This document shows positions 19,224-28,280 of a DNA stretch of 64,000 bases, in pieces. The DNA is from Chloracidobacterium sp. (GTDB lineage Bacteria; Acidobacteriota; Blastocatellia; Pyrinomonadales; Pyrinomonadaceae): NCBI GenBank assembly GCA_016720705.1, contig JADKKB010000005.1, positions 434,001-498,000 on the forward strand, given 5' to 3'. Numbering within the stretch: position 1 is the stretch's first letter; each line of letters opens with the position of its first letter. The notes under the pieces are model-generated. The model searched no databases and was not told the origin of the DNA. It saw only the letters and a program-made list of their open reading frames with translations. Both the position numbers and the translations under genes were made by a program.

Positions 19224-20411
19224 ATGAGCAAAGAGAAATTTGACCGCAGCAAGCCGCACGTAAACATTGGAACGATCGGACACGTGGATCACGGCAAGAC
19301 GACATTGACGGCAGCGATCACGAAAGTGATGTCGAAGCACAATGCAAAGATGACGTTTCGCTCGTTCGATTCGATCGACAATGCACCTGAGGAGAAGGCA
19401 CGAGGAATTACAATTGCTACTTCGCACGTGGAGTATGAGACGGCCAATCGTCACTACGCCCACGTCGACTGTCCGGGCCACGCCGATTATGTTAAGAACA
19501 TGATCACGGGAGCGGCACAGATGGACGGAGCTATCCTTGTGGTTGCAGCGACTGACGGCCCTATGCCTCAGACCCGTGAGCACATCCTCTTGGGACGCCA
19601 GGTCGGTATCCCGACGATGGTCGTGTTCATGAACAAAGTTGACATGGTCGACGACGAAGAAATGCTCGAGCTGGTCGATATGGAGATCCGCGAGCTGCTG
19701 ACAAGCTATGAATTCCCGGGCGACGACACACCGATCATTCAGGGTTCAGCACTTAAGGCACTCGAAGGCGACCCCGCGTGGGAAGCAAAGATCGACGAGT
19801 TGATGCAGGCGGTAGATGATTTCATCCCGACACCTGCCCGCGAGACGGACAAGCCGTTCCTGATGCCTGTGGAAGACATCTTTACGATCCAGGGTCGTGG
19901 AACAGTGGCAACGGGCCGAATCGAGCGTGGACAGATCAACGTCAACGAACCGGTCGAGATCGTCGGTATCAAGGATACGAGGAATTCGGTCGTAACCGGC
20001 GTTGAGATGTTCAAGAAGCTTCTCGACAGCGGAATGGCGGGCGACAACGTAGGACTGCTGCTCCGCGGAGTTGAGCGAAAGGAGATCGAACGCGGACAGG
20101 TAATCGCCAAGCCGGGTTCCATCACACCGCACACGAAGTTCAAGGCTGAGGCATACGTCCTCACCAAAGAAGAAGGCGGACGCCACACCCCGTTCTTTAC
20201 GGGATATCGCCCGCAGTTCTACTTCAGAACAACGGACGTGACCGGCGTTGCAGACCTTCCGGCCGGAGTCGAGATGGTGATGCCGGGTGACAACATCCAG
20301 ATGGAGATCACGCTGATCGCTCCGATCGCAATGGAAAAGGGCCTCCGCTTCGCTATTCGCGAAGGTGGCCGCACGGTCGGTGCCGGTACCGTTTCGGATA
20401 TCGTGGAATAA
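19224..20411 (+). CDS. tuf: Elongation factor Tu
   Basis: 395 residues, with GHVDHGKTTLTAAI, the switch region RGITIATSHVEYE, DCPGHADYVKNM and NKVDMVDD intact, then the two beta-barrel domains. EF-Tu carries aminoacyl-tRNA to the ribosome. It has a strong AAGGAGAG ribosome site. Only one tuf copy is in this window; a second elsewhere cannot be excluded. Confidence 0.98.
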   Translation: MSKEKFDRSKPHVNIGTIGHVDHGKTTLTAAITKVMSKHNAKMTFRSFDSIDNAPEEKARGITIATSHVEYETANRHYAHVDCPGHADYVKNMITGAAQMDGAILVVAATDGPMPQTREHILLGRQVGIPTMVVFMNKVDMVDDEEMLELVDMEIRELLTSYEFPGDDTPIIQGSALKALEGDPAWEAKIDELMQAVDDFIPTPARETDKPFLMPVEDIFTIQGRGTVATGRIERGQINVNEPVEIVGIKDTRNSVVTGVEMFKKLLDSGMAGDNVGLLLRGVERKEIERGQVIAKPGSITPHTKFKAEAYVLTKEEGGRHTPFFTGYRPQFYFRTTDVTGVADLPAGVEMVMPGDNIQMEITLIAPIAMEKGLRFAIREGGRTVGAGTVSDIVE

Positions 20412-20416
20412 CGTTC

Positions 20417-20456
20417 GACGAACTTTAGTTTGTCGATCAGCAAACTGAAGTTTGTT
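20417..20456 (+). repeat. Inverted repeat in tuf-rpsJ spacer
   Basis: GACGAACTTTAGTTTG (20417-20432) pairs over 16 positions with 20441-20456; three pairs are G-U in plus-strand RNA. Each arm is itself nearly palindromic. The same AAACTxxAGTTT core recurs in the rplW-rplB spacer at 22766-22816. Confidence 0.75.
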
Positions 20457-20470
20457 GGACATTGAAGATT

Positions 20471-20791
20471 ATGTTAAACGAAAAGATTCGCATCAAGTTA
20501 AAGGCTTACGATCATCGCGTTCTGGATCAATCCACGCAGGAGATCGTTGACACGGCAAAAAGGACGGGAGCAAGGATCGCAGGACCGATCCCGCTACCGA
20601 CCATCAAGAACAAATGGACGGTTTTGCGATCGCCGCACGTTGATAAAAAGTCGCGTGAACAGTTTGAGATCAGGACCCACAAGCGATTGATGGACATCCT
20701 CGATCCGACCGCTGAAACGGTAGATGCGTTGATGAAATTGGATCTGCCGGCGGGTGTTGATGTTGAGATCAAGGCGTTTGGTAAGAATTAG
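20471..20791 (+). CDS. rpsJ: 30S ribosomal protein S10 (uS10)
   Basis: 106 residues from ATG 20471 (MLNEKIRIKLKAYDHRVLDQ); a TTG three codons upstream is less likely. The loop GPIPLPTIKNKWTVLRSPHV is typical of S10, which binds 16S rRNA in the head and, as NusE, takes part in transcription antitermination. It begins the S10 gene order. Confidence 0.97.
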   Translation: MLNEKIRIKLKAYDHRVLDQSTQEIVDTAKRTGARIAGPIPLPTIKNKWTVLRSPHVDKKSREQFEIRTHKRLMDILDPTAETVDALMKLDLPAGVDVEIKAFGKN

Positions 20792-20883
20792 TCGATAGAG
20801 TCAAATGCGTCGATCGAGTCTCTCGAGTCCAAAATGACTCGCGACTCGACAGACTTGAGGGACTCGTAAGGCTCAGGAAGATT

Positions 20884-21522
20884 ATGATAAGCGGAATCAT
20901 TGGTAGAAAAATGGGAATGACGCAGCTTTTTGCTGAGGATGGCACAGTAACTCCGGTTACGGTCATTAAAGCAGGGCCGTGTGTCGTCGTCCAAACTAAA
21001 AGTGCTGCAGGCCGCGACGGCTATAATGCGGTCCAGTTGGGCCTGGTCGAAGACAAGCCCATCCGTCTGAAGAATGTGACCAAGCCATTGCTCGGCCACT
21101 TTGAAAAGACCGGCGGCGGATTGCCCCCGACACGTGTACTGAAGGAGATCCGTCTGACGGTCGAGCCTGAAGCATCAGTCGGTGATCAGATCAAGGTCGA
21201 CGTCTTTGCGGACGGCGATGCGGTCGATGTGGTCGGCAAGTCCAAAGGACGTGGTTTTGCCGGTACGATCAAGCGTCACAAGTTTTCACGTGGACCCGAG
21301 TCGCACGGTTCGATGAATGTCCGCGAGCCGGGATCCATCGGTCAATCGGCTTATCCCTCGCGTGTTATTAAAGGTACGCGTTCATCAGGACATATGGGCG
21401 ATGCCCGTGTCACGGTGAAGGGGCTAACGATAGCAAAGATCGATATCGAGAATAACCTTATTATGGTTCGCGGCGCGGTGCCTGGACCGAATGGCGGTTT
21501 GGTGATCGTAAAGAAGAGCTAG
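20884..21522 (+). CDS. rplC: 50S ribosomal protein L3 (uL3)
   Basis: 212 residues starting MISGIIGRKMGMTQLFAEDG, with the central KGRGFAGTIKRHKFSRGP extension that reaches toward the peptidyl transferase centre. L3 is an early 50S assembly protein. The 92-bp spacer before it carries an imperfect inverted repeat of GAGTC/CGAGTCC units (20812-20874). Confidence 0.98.
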   Translation: MISGIIGRKMGMTQLFAEDGTVTPVTVIKAGPCVVVQTKSAAGRDGYNAVQLGLVEDKPIRLKNVTKPLLGHFEKTGGGLPPTRVLKEIRLTVEPEASVGDQIKVDVFADGDAVDVVGKSKGRGFAGTIKRHKFSRGPESHGSMNVREPGSIGQSAYPSRVIKGTRSSGHMGDARVTVKGLTIAKIDIENNLIMVRGAVPGPNGGLVIVKKS

Positions 21523-21621
21523 TTAATATTTATTCGCAGTTCAATTCCGGGTCGATCGGATGAACATACTGAATGAGCAGATTTCTCGACCGCAGGTCGG
21601 GGAAAACGGAGTGAGAACATT

Positions 21622-22437
21622 ATGCCTACCGTAAAGGTTCGCAATTTGAAGAATAAAGAGGTCGGGGAAGTAGAGCTTGCTGATGCCGTGTTCGGCGTCG
21701 AATTGAATGAAGCTTTGATCCACTCGGCTGTTATGAATTATCAGGCCAACGGCCGACAGGGAACTTCCGCGACGAAAACGCGTGGAAACGTCTCGGGTTC
21801 GGGCCGCAAGCTCTGGAAGCAGAAGGGAACCGGCCGGGCGCGTATCGCATCGCTTCGTTCACCTTTATGGAAGGGCGGTGGTAACGTACACGGACCGCAG
21901 CCCCGCGACTGGTCCTACCAGATGCCGAAGAAAATGCGCCGCGGTGCTTTGCGTTCGGCACTCTCAGAAAGACTTCGCGAAGGCAACCTGATCATTATTG
22001 ATGAGTTTGGCATAGCAAATGCGAAAACCTCCGAGTTTCTGGGCGTGTTGGATACTTTGGGCCTTGTCGAGAACAAGAAACGTGCCAAGACGCTGATCAT
22101 TGATTCGCTTGATAACGAGAATCTTATTCTCTCGTCGCGGAACATTCAAAAGACGAAGGTCACGAATAGTTTTGGCTTGAACATCTACGACATCATCTAT
22201 CACGAAAAGCTTCTGATCTCGAAAGCGGCGCTTGCGGAATTAAGTGCACTGCTTGATCCGAAGCGTGAGACCGGCAAGGTCGCAGCAGCAGTGGTGGAAG
22301 TAGAGGTCGAGGAAAAGCCGAAGGCGAAGAAAGAAGCAAAGCCGAAAGCCGTAAAGGCACCGAAGGCCGAGGCCGCACCGGTAGTTGAAGAAGCTCCGGC
22401 GGTAGAGACAGCAGAGGAGGCGACTGAAAATGAGTAG
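21622..22437 (+). CDS. rplD: 50S ribosomal protein L4 (uL4) with C-terminal extension
   Basis: 271 residues, where about 205 is usual. Residues 1 to about 210 are normal L4, including the tunnel-loop region RGNVSGSGRKLWKQKGTGRA. The last 55-60 residues are a low-complexity tail of Ala, Val, Glu, Lys and Pro with KAKKEAKPKAVKAPKAE. In E. coli L4 lines the exit tunnel and represses its own operon. The tail resembles extensions on L22 and S17 in this same cluster. The stop overlaps the rplW start by 8 bp. Confidence 0.97.
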   Translation: MPTVKVRNLKNKEVGEVELADAVFGVELNEALIHSAVMNYQANGRQGTSATKTRGNVSGSGRKLWKQKGTGRARIASLRSPLWKGGGNVHGPQPRDWSYQMPKKMRRGALRSALSERLREGNLIIIDEFGIANAKTSEFLGVLDTLGLVENKKRAKTLIIDSLDNENLILSSRNIQKTKVTNSFGLNIYDIIYHEKLLISKAALAELSALLDPKRETGKVAAAVVEVEVEEKPKAKKEAKPKAVKAPKAEAAPVVEEAPAVETAEEATENE

Positions 22438-22759
22438 TTTAGGAGTTTGGGATATATTGAAGTCGCCGGTCATCACCGAAAAGAGCGTAATTCTTAAGGA
22501 AGATTCGACCGAAGAGAACGACACTCGTAAGCAGGGACAGGTCTTGACGTTTCGTGTTGACAAGAAGGCTAACAAGATCGCCATCAAGGCAGCGGTCGAA
22601 GAGATCTTCAATGTGAAAGTGGCTGCGGTCCGAACAATTCAGTACGACGGCAAGGTCAAGAAGCGCGGCCGCATCGAAGGTCGACGTCCGGGATTCAAAA
22701 AGGCATACGTAACCCTCAGAAAGGGCGAGCCGATGGTTGATTACGCTGAGGCGATCTAA
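22430..22759 (+). CDS. rplW: 50S ribosomal protein L23 (uL23)
   Basis: 109 residues. The N-terminal VWDILKSPVITEKSV and the C-terminal GRRPGFKKAYVTL are typical. L23 sits at the tunnel exit and docks trigger factor and SRP. Its ATG lies inside the end of rplD (8-bp overlap), indicating translational coupling. Confidence 0.97.
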   Translation: MSSLGVWDILKSPVITEKSVILKEDSTEENDTRKQGQVLTFRVDKKANKIAIKAAVEEIFNVKVAAVRTIQYDGKVKKRGRIEGRRPGFKKAYVTLRKGEPMVDYAEAI

Positions 22760-22765
22760 GAACTG

Positions 22766-22816
22766 CGACAAACTTTTAGTTTGTCGAAAAAGGCGTCGTC
22801 AAACTGAAGTTTGACG
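22766..22816 (+). repeat. Two tandem hairpins in rplW-rplB spacer
   Basis: CGACAAACT (22766-22774) pairs perfectly with AGTTTGTCG (22778-22786), and CGTCAAACT (22797-22805) with AGTTTGACG (22808-22816). Both share the CAAACT/AGTTTG core with the tuf-rpsJ spacer, so they look like copies of one short palindromic element. Confidence 0.75.
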
Positions 22817-22830
22817 GACAATTTAAGAAT

Positions 22831-23661
22831 ATGGGAATCAAGAGATTAAAACCGACATCACCGGCGAGACGTTATCAAACGTATTTGACCCGCGATGAAT
22901 TGACCCCGAACGCAGTACCCGAAAAATCACTGCTCGAGGCCAAAAAGAGAATTTCAGGACGCAACAACGACGGACGTATAACGATCCGGCGCCGAGGCGG
23001 AGGCCACAAGCGTTTTTACCGTATCATAGACTTCAAGCGTGACAAATCTGGCATTCCCGGAAAGGTCGCTCAGCTTGAATACGATCCGAACCGCTCGGCA
23101 CATATTGCACTGATCAATTACCTTGACGGCGAAAAGCGATACATTCTCGCACCGGTCGGGTTGACCGTAGGAACGATGATCCTGAGCGGTGAGGATGCTG
23201 ACATCCTGCCGGGAAATGCACTGCCGATCAAGAATATCCCGCTTGGCACCGAAGTCCATAATATTGAACTTCGTCCGGGCAAGGGTGGGCAGATGGTCCG
23301 TTCGGCAGGTGGCTTTGCTCAGATCGTCGCTAAAGACGGTGCTTTTGCTCAGCTACGTATGCCATCGGGCGAAGTCCGAAAGGTGCCCGTTGTTTGTATG
23401 GCAACCGTTGGCCAGGTCGGTAACACGGAACACGAAAATGTTTCGCTCGGTAAAGCCGGACGATCACGCTGGATGGGTAGACGTCCGAAGGTTCGTGGTG
23501 TAGCTATGAACCCGGTCGATCACCCGCACGGTGGTGGTGAAGGTAAGACGTCAGGCGGACGTAACCCGGTCACCCCCTGGGGACAACCGACCCGCGGATA
23601 TAAGACGCGTCGCAATAAACGCACGACCAATATGATCGTGAAGGACAGAAGAAGGAAATAA
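22831..23661 (+). CDS. rplB: 50S ribosomal protein L2 (uL2)
   Basis: 276 residues, full length. The C-terminal GVAMNPVDHPHGGGEGKTSGG, with the conserved histidine near the peptidyl transferase centre, is intact. L2 is needed for subunit association and peptide-bond formation. Confidence 0.98.
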   Translation: MGIKRLKPTSPARRYQTYLTRDELTPNAVPEKSLLEAKKRISGRNNDGRITIRRRGGGHKRFYRIIDFKRDKSGIPGKVAQLEYDPNRSAHIALINYLDGEKRYILAPVGLTVGTMILSGEDADILPGNALPIKNIPLGTEVHNIELRPGKGGQMVRSAGGFAQIVAKDGAFAQLRMPSGEVRKVPVVCMATVGQVGNTEHENVSLGKAGRSRWMGRRPKVRGVAMNPVDHPHGGGEGKTSGGRNPVTPWGQPTRGYKTRRNKRTTNMIVKDRRRK

Positions 23662-23667
23662 GTGATC

Positions 23668-23702
23668 AGTGATGAATTAGAAGCGAATTGCCACTCATCA
23701 CT
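23668..23702 (+). repeat. Inverted repeat in rplB-rpsS spacer
   Basis: AGTGATGA (23668-23675) and TCATCACT (23695-23702) are perfect 8-bp complements around a 19-base loop; flanking CAGTGATC and ACTCAC extend the similarity. Confidence 0.55.
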
Positions 23703-23717
23703 CACAACTATAAAGAT

Positions 23718-24008
23718 ATGCCACGTTCATTAAAAAAAGGACCGTTCATCGATCTTAGCGTTCAGAAGACGCTCCGCCGAATTTTAGAAGGCGGACCGAA
23801 GCCGCCGGCGATCAAGACCTGGTCGCGGCGTTCGACGATCTCGCCGGATATGGTCGGATTGACCTTTGGCGTCCATAACGGCAAACGCCACATCCCGGTT
23901 TTCGTGACCGAGAATATGGTCGGACACAAGTTAGGTGAGTTTTCGCCGACGCGGATGTTCAAGGGACACCCGGGCACGAAGGCTGAGAAAATGGCGAAGA
24001 GGAAATAG
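23718..24008 (+). CDS. rpsS: 30S ribosomal protein S19 (uS19)
   Basis: 96 residues from ATG 23718 (MPRSLKKGPFIDLSVQ), the conserved S19 start; an in-frame start 30 bp upstream would add unrelated residues encoded by the spacer repeat. S19 contacts the A-site tRNA and S13 in the 30S head. Confidence 0.97.
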   Translation: MPRSLKKGPFIDLSVQKTLRRILEGGPKPPAIKTWSRRSTISPDMVGLTFGVHNGKRHIPVFVTENMVGHKLGEFSPTRMFKGHPGTKAEKMAKRK

Positions 24009-24090
24009 CTGGTAGATCGGTGCGTCGTGTGATTTGCCGGCGACGGTATCATCACCGCATCACGCTGATACTGAGCAGCGAACTAAGAAT

Positions 24091-24762
24091 ATGGAAGCGA
24101 TAGCAAAATTAAAACACCTGAAGGGCTCGCCGCGTAAGGCAAGGCTCGTGATCGACCTGATCCGCGGCCAGAATGTATCTCAGGCGTTGTCCATCTTGAA
24201 ATTTACGGACAAGAGAGCGGCTTTGCCGATCTCAAAGTGCCTGAATTCCGCGATTGCCAATGCGACGTACCTCGCCGAGCAGCAGAACATAGCGATTGAT
24301 CCGGATGATCTCTGGGTAAACCTTTGCTTTGTGGATATGGGCCCGACGAAGAATCGCCGCCGTATGCGACCGGCACCCCAGGGACGTGCATACCGCGAGC
24401 AGCGTCACTATTGCCACATCACGATCCAGGTGACCAGCGAAGATAAACCGAAGACGGAGAAGCAGTTGCTGGCAGAAGCCTCGAAGAAGGTAAAGCCTTT
24501 GGGCAAGAAGTTGGCAGCTAAGGCCGCCGGTGCCGAGCCGAAGAAAGCAAAAGCTGAAAAGCCTGTAGCTGACGCGATCGTCGAAGAAGTGGTCGAAACC
24601 ACTCCGGTGGTCGAGACGGTCGAAGAAGCGGTCGTCGAAACGGCGGCTGAAACGGTTGAAACAGTGGAGACGACCGAAGCAGAAGCTCCGGTTGAAACGG
24701 TTGAGGCAGAAAATGCTGACGCCCCGGCTGCAGAAAGCGAGGACGCTGAAAAGAAAGATTAA
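24091..24762 (+). CDS. rplV: 50S ribosomal protein L22 (uL22) with long C-terminal extension
   Basis: 223 residues from ATG 24091 (MEAIAKLKHLKGSPRKARLV), twice the usual 110-115. Residues 1-117 are normal L22, including the tunnel hairpin GPTKNRRRMRPAPQGRAY. Residues 118-223 are a Lys/Ala part followed by a strongly acidic Glu/Val/Thr/Ala tail. The ORF-wide upstream start (24034) is rejected because the homologous start is internal. The tail probably extends from the solvent side of the 50S. Confidence 0.96.
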   Translation: MEAIAKLKHLKGSPRKARLVIDLIRGQNVSQALSILKFTDKRAALPISKCLNSAIANATYLAEQQNIAIDPDDLWVNLCFVDMGPTKNRRRMRPAPQGRAYREQRHYCHITIQVTSEDKPKTEKQLLAEASKKVKPLGKKLAAKAAGAEPKKAKAEKPVADAIVEEVVETTPVVETVEEAVVETAAETVETVETTEAEAPVETVEAENADAPAAESEDAEKKD

Positions 24763-24771
24763 GGTTTTTTT

Positions 24772-25509
24772 ATGGGACAGAAAGTTCATCCATACGGCTT
24801 CAGAGTCGGATACAACAAAGATTGGCACTCGCACTGGTTTGCGAAAGGTGAATTTGCCGAATTTCTGGCAGAGGATCTTAAGCTCAAGCGTGACCTCAAG
24901 AAACGCTTTAGCGGCGGCGGAGTTTCGCACATCGATATCGAGCGTGCGGCGGCTCGTCTGAAGATCATCATCTACACTTCGCGCCCGGGCATCATCATCG
25001 GCCGTAAAGGTGCCGAGATCGAGAGTCTTCGCGAAGAACTGTCGAGAAAGACCGGCCGCGAGGTTCTGGTCTCGATCCAGGAGATACGCCATCCGGAACT
25101 TAATGCACAGTTGCAAGCTGAAAAGATCACACAGCAACTCGAAAAGCGTATTGCGTTTCGCCGTGCGATGAAGAAGACGATGGAAGAGTCGCAGCGTTTT
25201 GGAGCCCAGGGCATCAAGGTGATGATCGCTGGCCGCTTGAACGGAGCTGAGATCGCCCGAACGGAATGGTCGCTACAAGGCCGATTGCCGTTGCATACCC
25301 TGCGTGCGGACATCGACTATGGTTTTGCCGAGGCACTTACTACGTTTGGCATCATCGGCGTAAAGGTTTGGATCTATCGCGGAGAGATACTTGACCCGAA
25401 TGCATCGATGGCCCGCGGTACGACCACGGACCCGATGAACGAGGTCAAGGTCGAGCGTGGTGCCGGTCGCGGCGACCGACGCCCGCGTCGCGACGATCGC
25501 AACCGATAA
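24772..25509 (+). CDS. rpsC: 30S ribosomal protein S3 (uS3)
   Basis: 245 residues, starting MGQKVHPYGFRVGYNKDWHS. The KH domain motif RPGIIIGRKGAEIE is present, and the C-terminal domain has ADIDYGFAEALTTFGIIGVK. S3 forms part of the mRNA entry tunnel and helicase activity of the 30S. The tail ends in Arg/Asp-rich repeats. Confidence 0.98.
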   Translation: MGQKVHPYGFRVGYNKDWHSHWFAKGEFAEFLAEDLKLKRDLKKRFSGGGVSHIDIERAAARLKIIIYTSRPGIIIGRKGAEIESLREELSRKTGREVLVSIQEIRHPELNAQLQAEKITQQLEKRIAFRRAMKKTMEESQRFGAQGIKVMIAGRLNGAEIARTEWSLQGRLPLHTLRADIDYGFAEALTTFGIIGVKVWIYRGEILDPNASMARGTTTDPMNEVKVERGAGRGDRRPRRDDRNR

Positions 25510-25519
25510 TATCGTCCTT

Positions 25520-25573
25520 GGTCATTTGCCCCGGTCATTGGCAAATACGACTCTCTGAAAAGGACAAATGACC
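25520..25573 (+). promoter_or_regulatory. Two mutually exclusive hairpins in rpsC-rplP spacer
   Basis: GGTCATTTG (25520-25528) can pair perfectly with CAAATGACC (25565-25573). The overlapping ATTTGCC (25524-25530) can instead pair with GGCAAAT (25540-25546). A second GGTCATT (25533-25539) offers a further partner for the 3' arm. Such overlap is the arrangement seen in RNA switches, but no ligand or regulator is implied by sequence alone. Confidence 0.55.
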
Positions 25574-25604
25574 ATCGACTGAAAAGGAACGAGGTTTATT
25601 AGCT

Positions 25605-26033
<429 letters not shown>

Positions 26034-26037
26034 GATA

Positions 26038-26247
26038 ATGAAGCGAAAGGAACAGATGGAACAGCTGTCGGCAATGACAGTCGACGAATTGAAGGACCAG
26101 GCAGATGCGTTAAAGGAATCGCTTTTCCGGTTGAAGTTTCGAAAGACTCTCGGAGTCGGCGAGACGATCAATGACATCCGCCGTGAAAAGAAGACGTTGG
26201 CTCGTGTATTCACGTTGCTGAAAAAAGAGGACGCTGAAGCTAAATAA
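26038..26247 (+). CDS. rpmC: 50S ribosomal protein L29 (uL29)
   Basis: 69 residues, two helices, with DELKDQADALKESLFRLKFR typical of L29. It lies at the tunnel exit beside L23. It starts 4 bp after rplP. Confidence 0.95.
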   Translation: MKRKEQMEQLSAMTVDELKDQADALKESLFRLKFRKTLGVGETINDIRREKKTLARVFTLLKKEDAEAK

Positions 26248-26273
26248 GCTGTCGGACGGCTTGAGAAAATAAG

Positions 26274-26819
26274 ATGGCAAAGAAGAAGAACGAAGAAATC
26301 GAAGAAACTACGGTAGAGACGACCGAAACGGCGACAGCCGAAGACGTTGTCGTCGAAACCGCAGCCGCTGAAGAAGCTGCCCCTGTGGCTGAGGAATCAG
26401 CATCGACCGATGACGCAGCAGTTGAAGCCGCACCGGCGGTGGAAGAAACCGTAGCTGCGGCCGAAGAGGCAACACCTGCTGTGGAGGCGAAACCAAAGAA
26501 GGTTGCGGCACCCAAAGCAGCTAAGAAAGAGGTTGTGGCCGCACCGTCGGACTCCGCCGAAAAGAAAAAGGTCGGCAAACGGGCTGAGAAGGTCGGGATC
26601 GTTTCTTCGGACAAGATGATGAAGACGGTGACGGTGCGTGTCGACCGAGTGGTCAAGCATCCGGTCTATCGCAAGTACGTTAAAAAGCGTAAAAAGTTTA
26701 TGGCTCACGACGAAACCGGTGCCAAGATCGGAGACCGGGTAAGGATAATCGAGACCCGTCCGCTCTCAGCTAAAAAGCGTTGGCGTGTGATCGAGATCAT
26801 TCAGAAGGCACAGTCGTAG
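26274..26819 (+). CDS. rpsQ: 30S ribosomal protein S17 (uS17) with long N-terminal extension
   Basis: 181 residues, where 80-90 is usual. The S17 core starts near residue 101 (KRAEKVGIVSSDKMMKTVTV) and is normal. Residues 1-100 are an Ala/Val/Glu/Thr-rich acidic stretch that turns Lys-rich just before the core. No internal Met precedes the core, so the extension is very likely translated. Its composition is like the tails of L4 and L22. S17 binds 16S helix 11 and the central domain. Confidence 0.95.
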   Translation: MAKKKNEEIEETTVETTETATAEDVVVETAAAEEAAPVAEESASTDDAAVEAAPAVEETVAAAEEATPAVEAKPKKVAAPKAAKKEVVAAPSDSAEKKKVGKRAEKVGIVSSDKMMKTVTVRVDRVVKHPVYRKYVKKRKKFMAHDETGAKIGDRVRIIETRPLSAKKRWRVIEIIQKAQS

Positions 26820-26862
26820 AGAGTTGGGATTCAACTAACAGTCAACTGGTAGAGGAAAAGTT

Positions 26863-27231
26863 ATGATTCAGATGCAGACCTCGTTAACGGTCGCAGACAA
26901 TTCGGGAGCAAAGCGTGTTGAGATGATCATGCCGGTCGGCGGATCAACCAGCAAGATCGCACGCCTCGGCGACACCATTAAGGTAACCGTCAAGGAAGCT
27001 TCACCGGATGGCACCGCTAAGAAAGGTAAAGTTTACAACGCGGTCATCGTCCGCACGCGGAAAGAAGTTCGCCGTAAAGACGGCACATACATCCGGTTCG
27101 ATGAGAACGCGGCAGTTCTGATCAAGGATGACGGTTCGCCGATCGGCACCCGCGTCTTTGGGCCAGTCGCCCGCGAACTTCGTGAAAAGAACTTTATGAA
27201 GATCGTCAGCCTCGCACCGGAGGTTATATAA
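26863..27231 (+). CDS. rplN: 50S ribosomal protein L14 (uL14)
   Basis: 122 residues, starting MIQMQTSLTVADNSGAKRVE. It has the conserved VRTRKEVRRKDGTYIRFDEN. L14 is at the subunit interface and is the contact for RsfS and L19. Confidence 0.98.
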   Translation: MIQMQTSLTVADNSGAKRVEMIMPVGGSTSKIARLGDTIKVTVKEASPDGTAKKGKVYNAVIVRTRKEVRRKDGTYIRFDENAAVLIKDDGSPIGTRVFGPVARELREKNFMKIVSLAPEVI

Positions 27232-27235
27232 GAAA

Positions 27236-27661
27236 ATGAAAACGGTTAAGACAGGTACAGTACGGAGCAAGATCAAGCGCGGCGATCAGGTCGTCTTTAT
27301 TGCGGGCAAAGAGTACAACCGGTACGACAGCGCCGGAAATCGGCAGCCGTATCGCGGCAAGGTGATGGCGGTCGACGTCCGTAACGCAAAGGTAAAGGTC
27401 GAGGGTGCGATGATCGTAAAACGTCACCGCAAACCAGTACCGCAACTCAACCGCGAAGGCGGGATCATTGAGCAGGAAGCTTGGGTCAGCATCTCAAACG
27501 TTGCTTTGATCGACCCGGAAACCGGCAAGCCGACGCGAGTCAAGATCGAAGAGCGTGACGGCAAGAAGGTCCGAGTCGCCAAAAGTGGCAAGATCGTGGC
27601 GGACTCGGGTTCATATAAACGCGAATCGATCAAAAAGCTCGAAGGTGACGAAGCCGAATAG
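27236..27661 (+). CDS. rplX: 50S ribosomal protein L24 (uL24)
   Basis: 141 residues, longer than the usual 100-105. A KOW motif (SKIKRGDQVVFIAGKEY) is followed by an inserted loop (about 23-37), then GKVMAVDVRNAKVKVEGAMI and the HRKP segment. The C-terminus has extra charged residues. L24 initiates 50S assembly. It starts 4 bp after rplN. Confidence 0.95.
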   Translation: MKTVKTGTVRSKIKRGDQVVFIAGKEYNRYDSAGNRQPYRGKVMAVDVRNAKVKVEGAMIVKRHRKPVPQLNREGGIIEQEAWVSISNVALIDPETGKPTRVKIEERDGKKVRVAKSGKIVADSGSYKRESIKKLEGDEAE

Positions 27662-27728
27662 TAAAGACATTTATAGTTTGGAAACGCTTTGAGAGTGATA
27701 CCCAGACGACAATAGGGAGAGGTCGAAA

Positions 27729-28268
27729 ATGACCAGACTTAAAGAAAAATATAAAAGCGAGATCGCACCGGCATTAGCCAAAGAATTTGAGATCTTGAAT
27801 CCGATGGCGATACCCAAGGTCGAAAAGATCGTGGTAAATATGGGACTCGGCGAGGCAAGTGCCAACGCAAAGATCCTGGATGTCGCTACCGAGGAACTGA
27901 AAGTTGTGACGGGACAGAAACCGGTCGTGACCAAAGCAAAGAAGTCCATCGCGGCATTTAAGCTCCGCCAGGGAATGGCAATTGGGACAATGGTTACGCT
28001 TCGCGGCGACCGTATGTACGAGTTCCTTGATCGCCTCATTTCAGTGGCTCTGCCCCGTGTGCGTGACTTTCGCGGTATCTCGGGCAAGGCGTTCGACGGA
28101 CGTGGAAACTATACGCTCGGCATTCGCGAACAGTTGATCTTTCCGGAGATCGATTTTAATAAGGTCGATAAAACCCGCGGGATGAATATCTCGATCGTAA
28201 CGACCGCTCGTACTGACGAAGAGGCCCGCTCGCTGCTCAAAGCACTCGGGATGCCCTTTAGACAATAG
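27729..28268 (+). CDS. rplE: 50S ribosomal protein L5 (uL5)
   Basis: 179 residues, full length, with PKVEKIVVNMGLGEA and a typical ending DEEARSLLKALGMPFRQ. L5 binds 5S rRNA and contacts P-site tRNA. A GGGAGAGG ribosome site is present. Confidence 0.98.
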   Translation: MTRLKEKYKSEIAPALAKEFEILNPMAIPKVEKIVVNMGLGEASANAKILDVATEELKVVTGQKPVVTKAKKSIAAFKLRQGMAIGTMVTLRGDRMYEFLDRLISVALPRVRDFRGISGKAFDGRGNYTLGIREQLIFPEIDFNKVDKTRGMNISIVTTARTDEEARSLLKALGMPFRQ

Positions 28269-28280
28269 GTTTAGAACAAA

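Noticed and set aside
24232..25137. 301-codon minus-strand frame
   Set aside because: It is antisense to rplV and rpsC; the composition is a mirror of the low-complexity tail.
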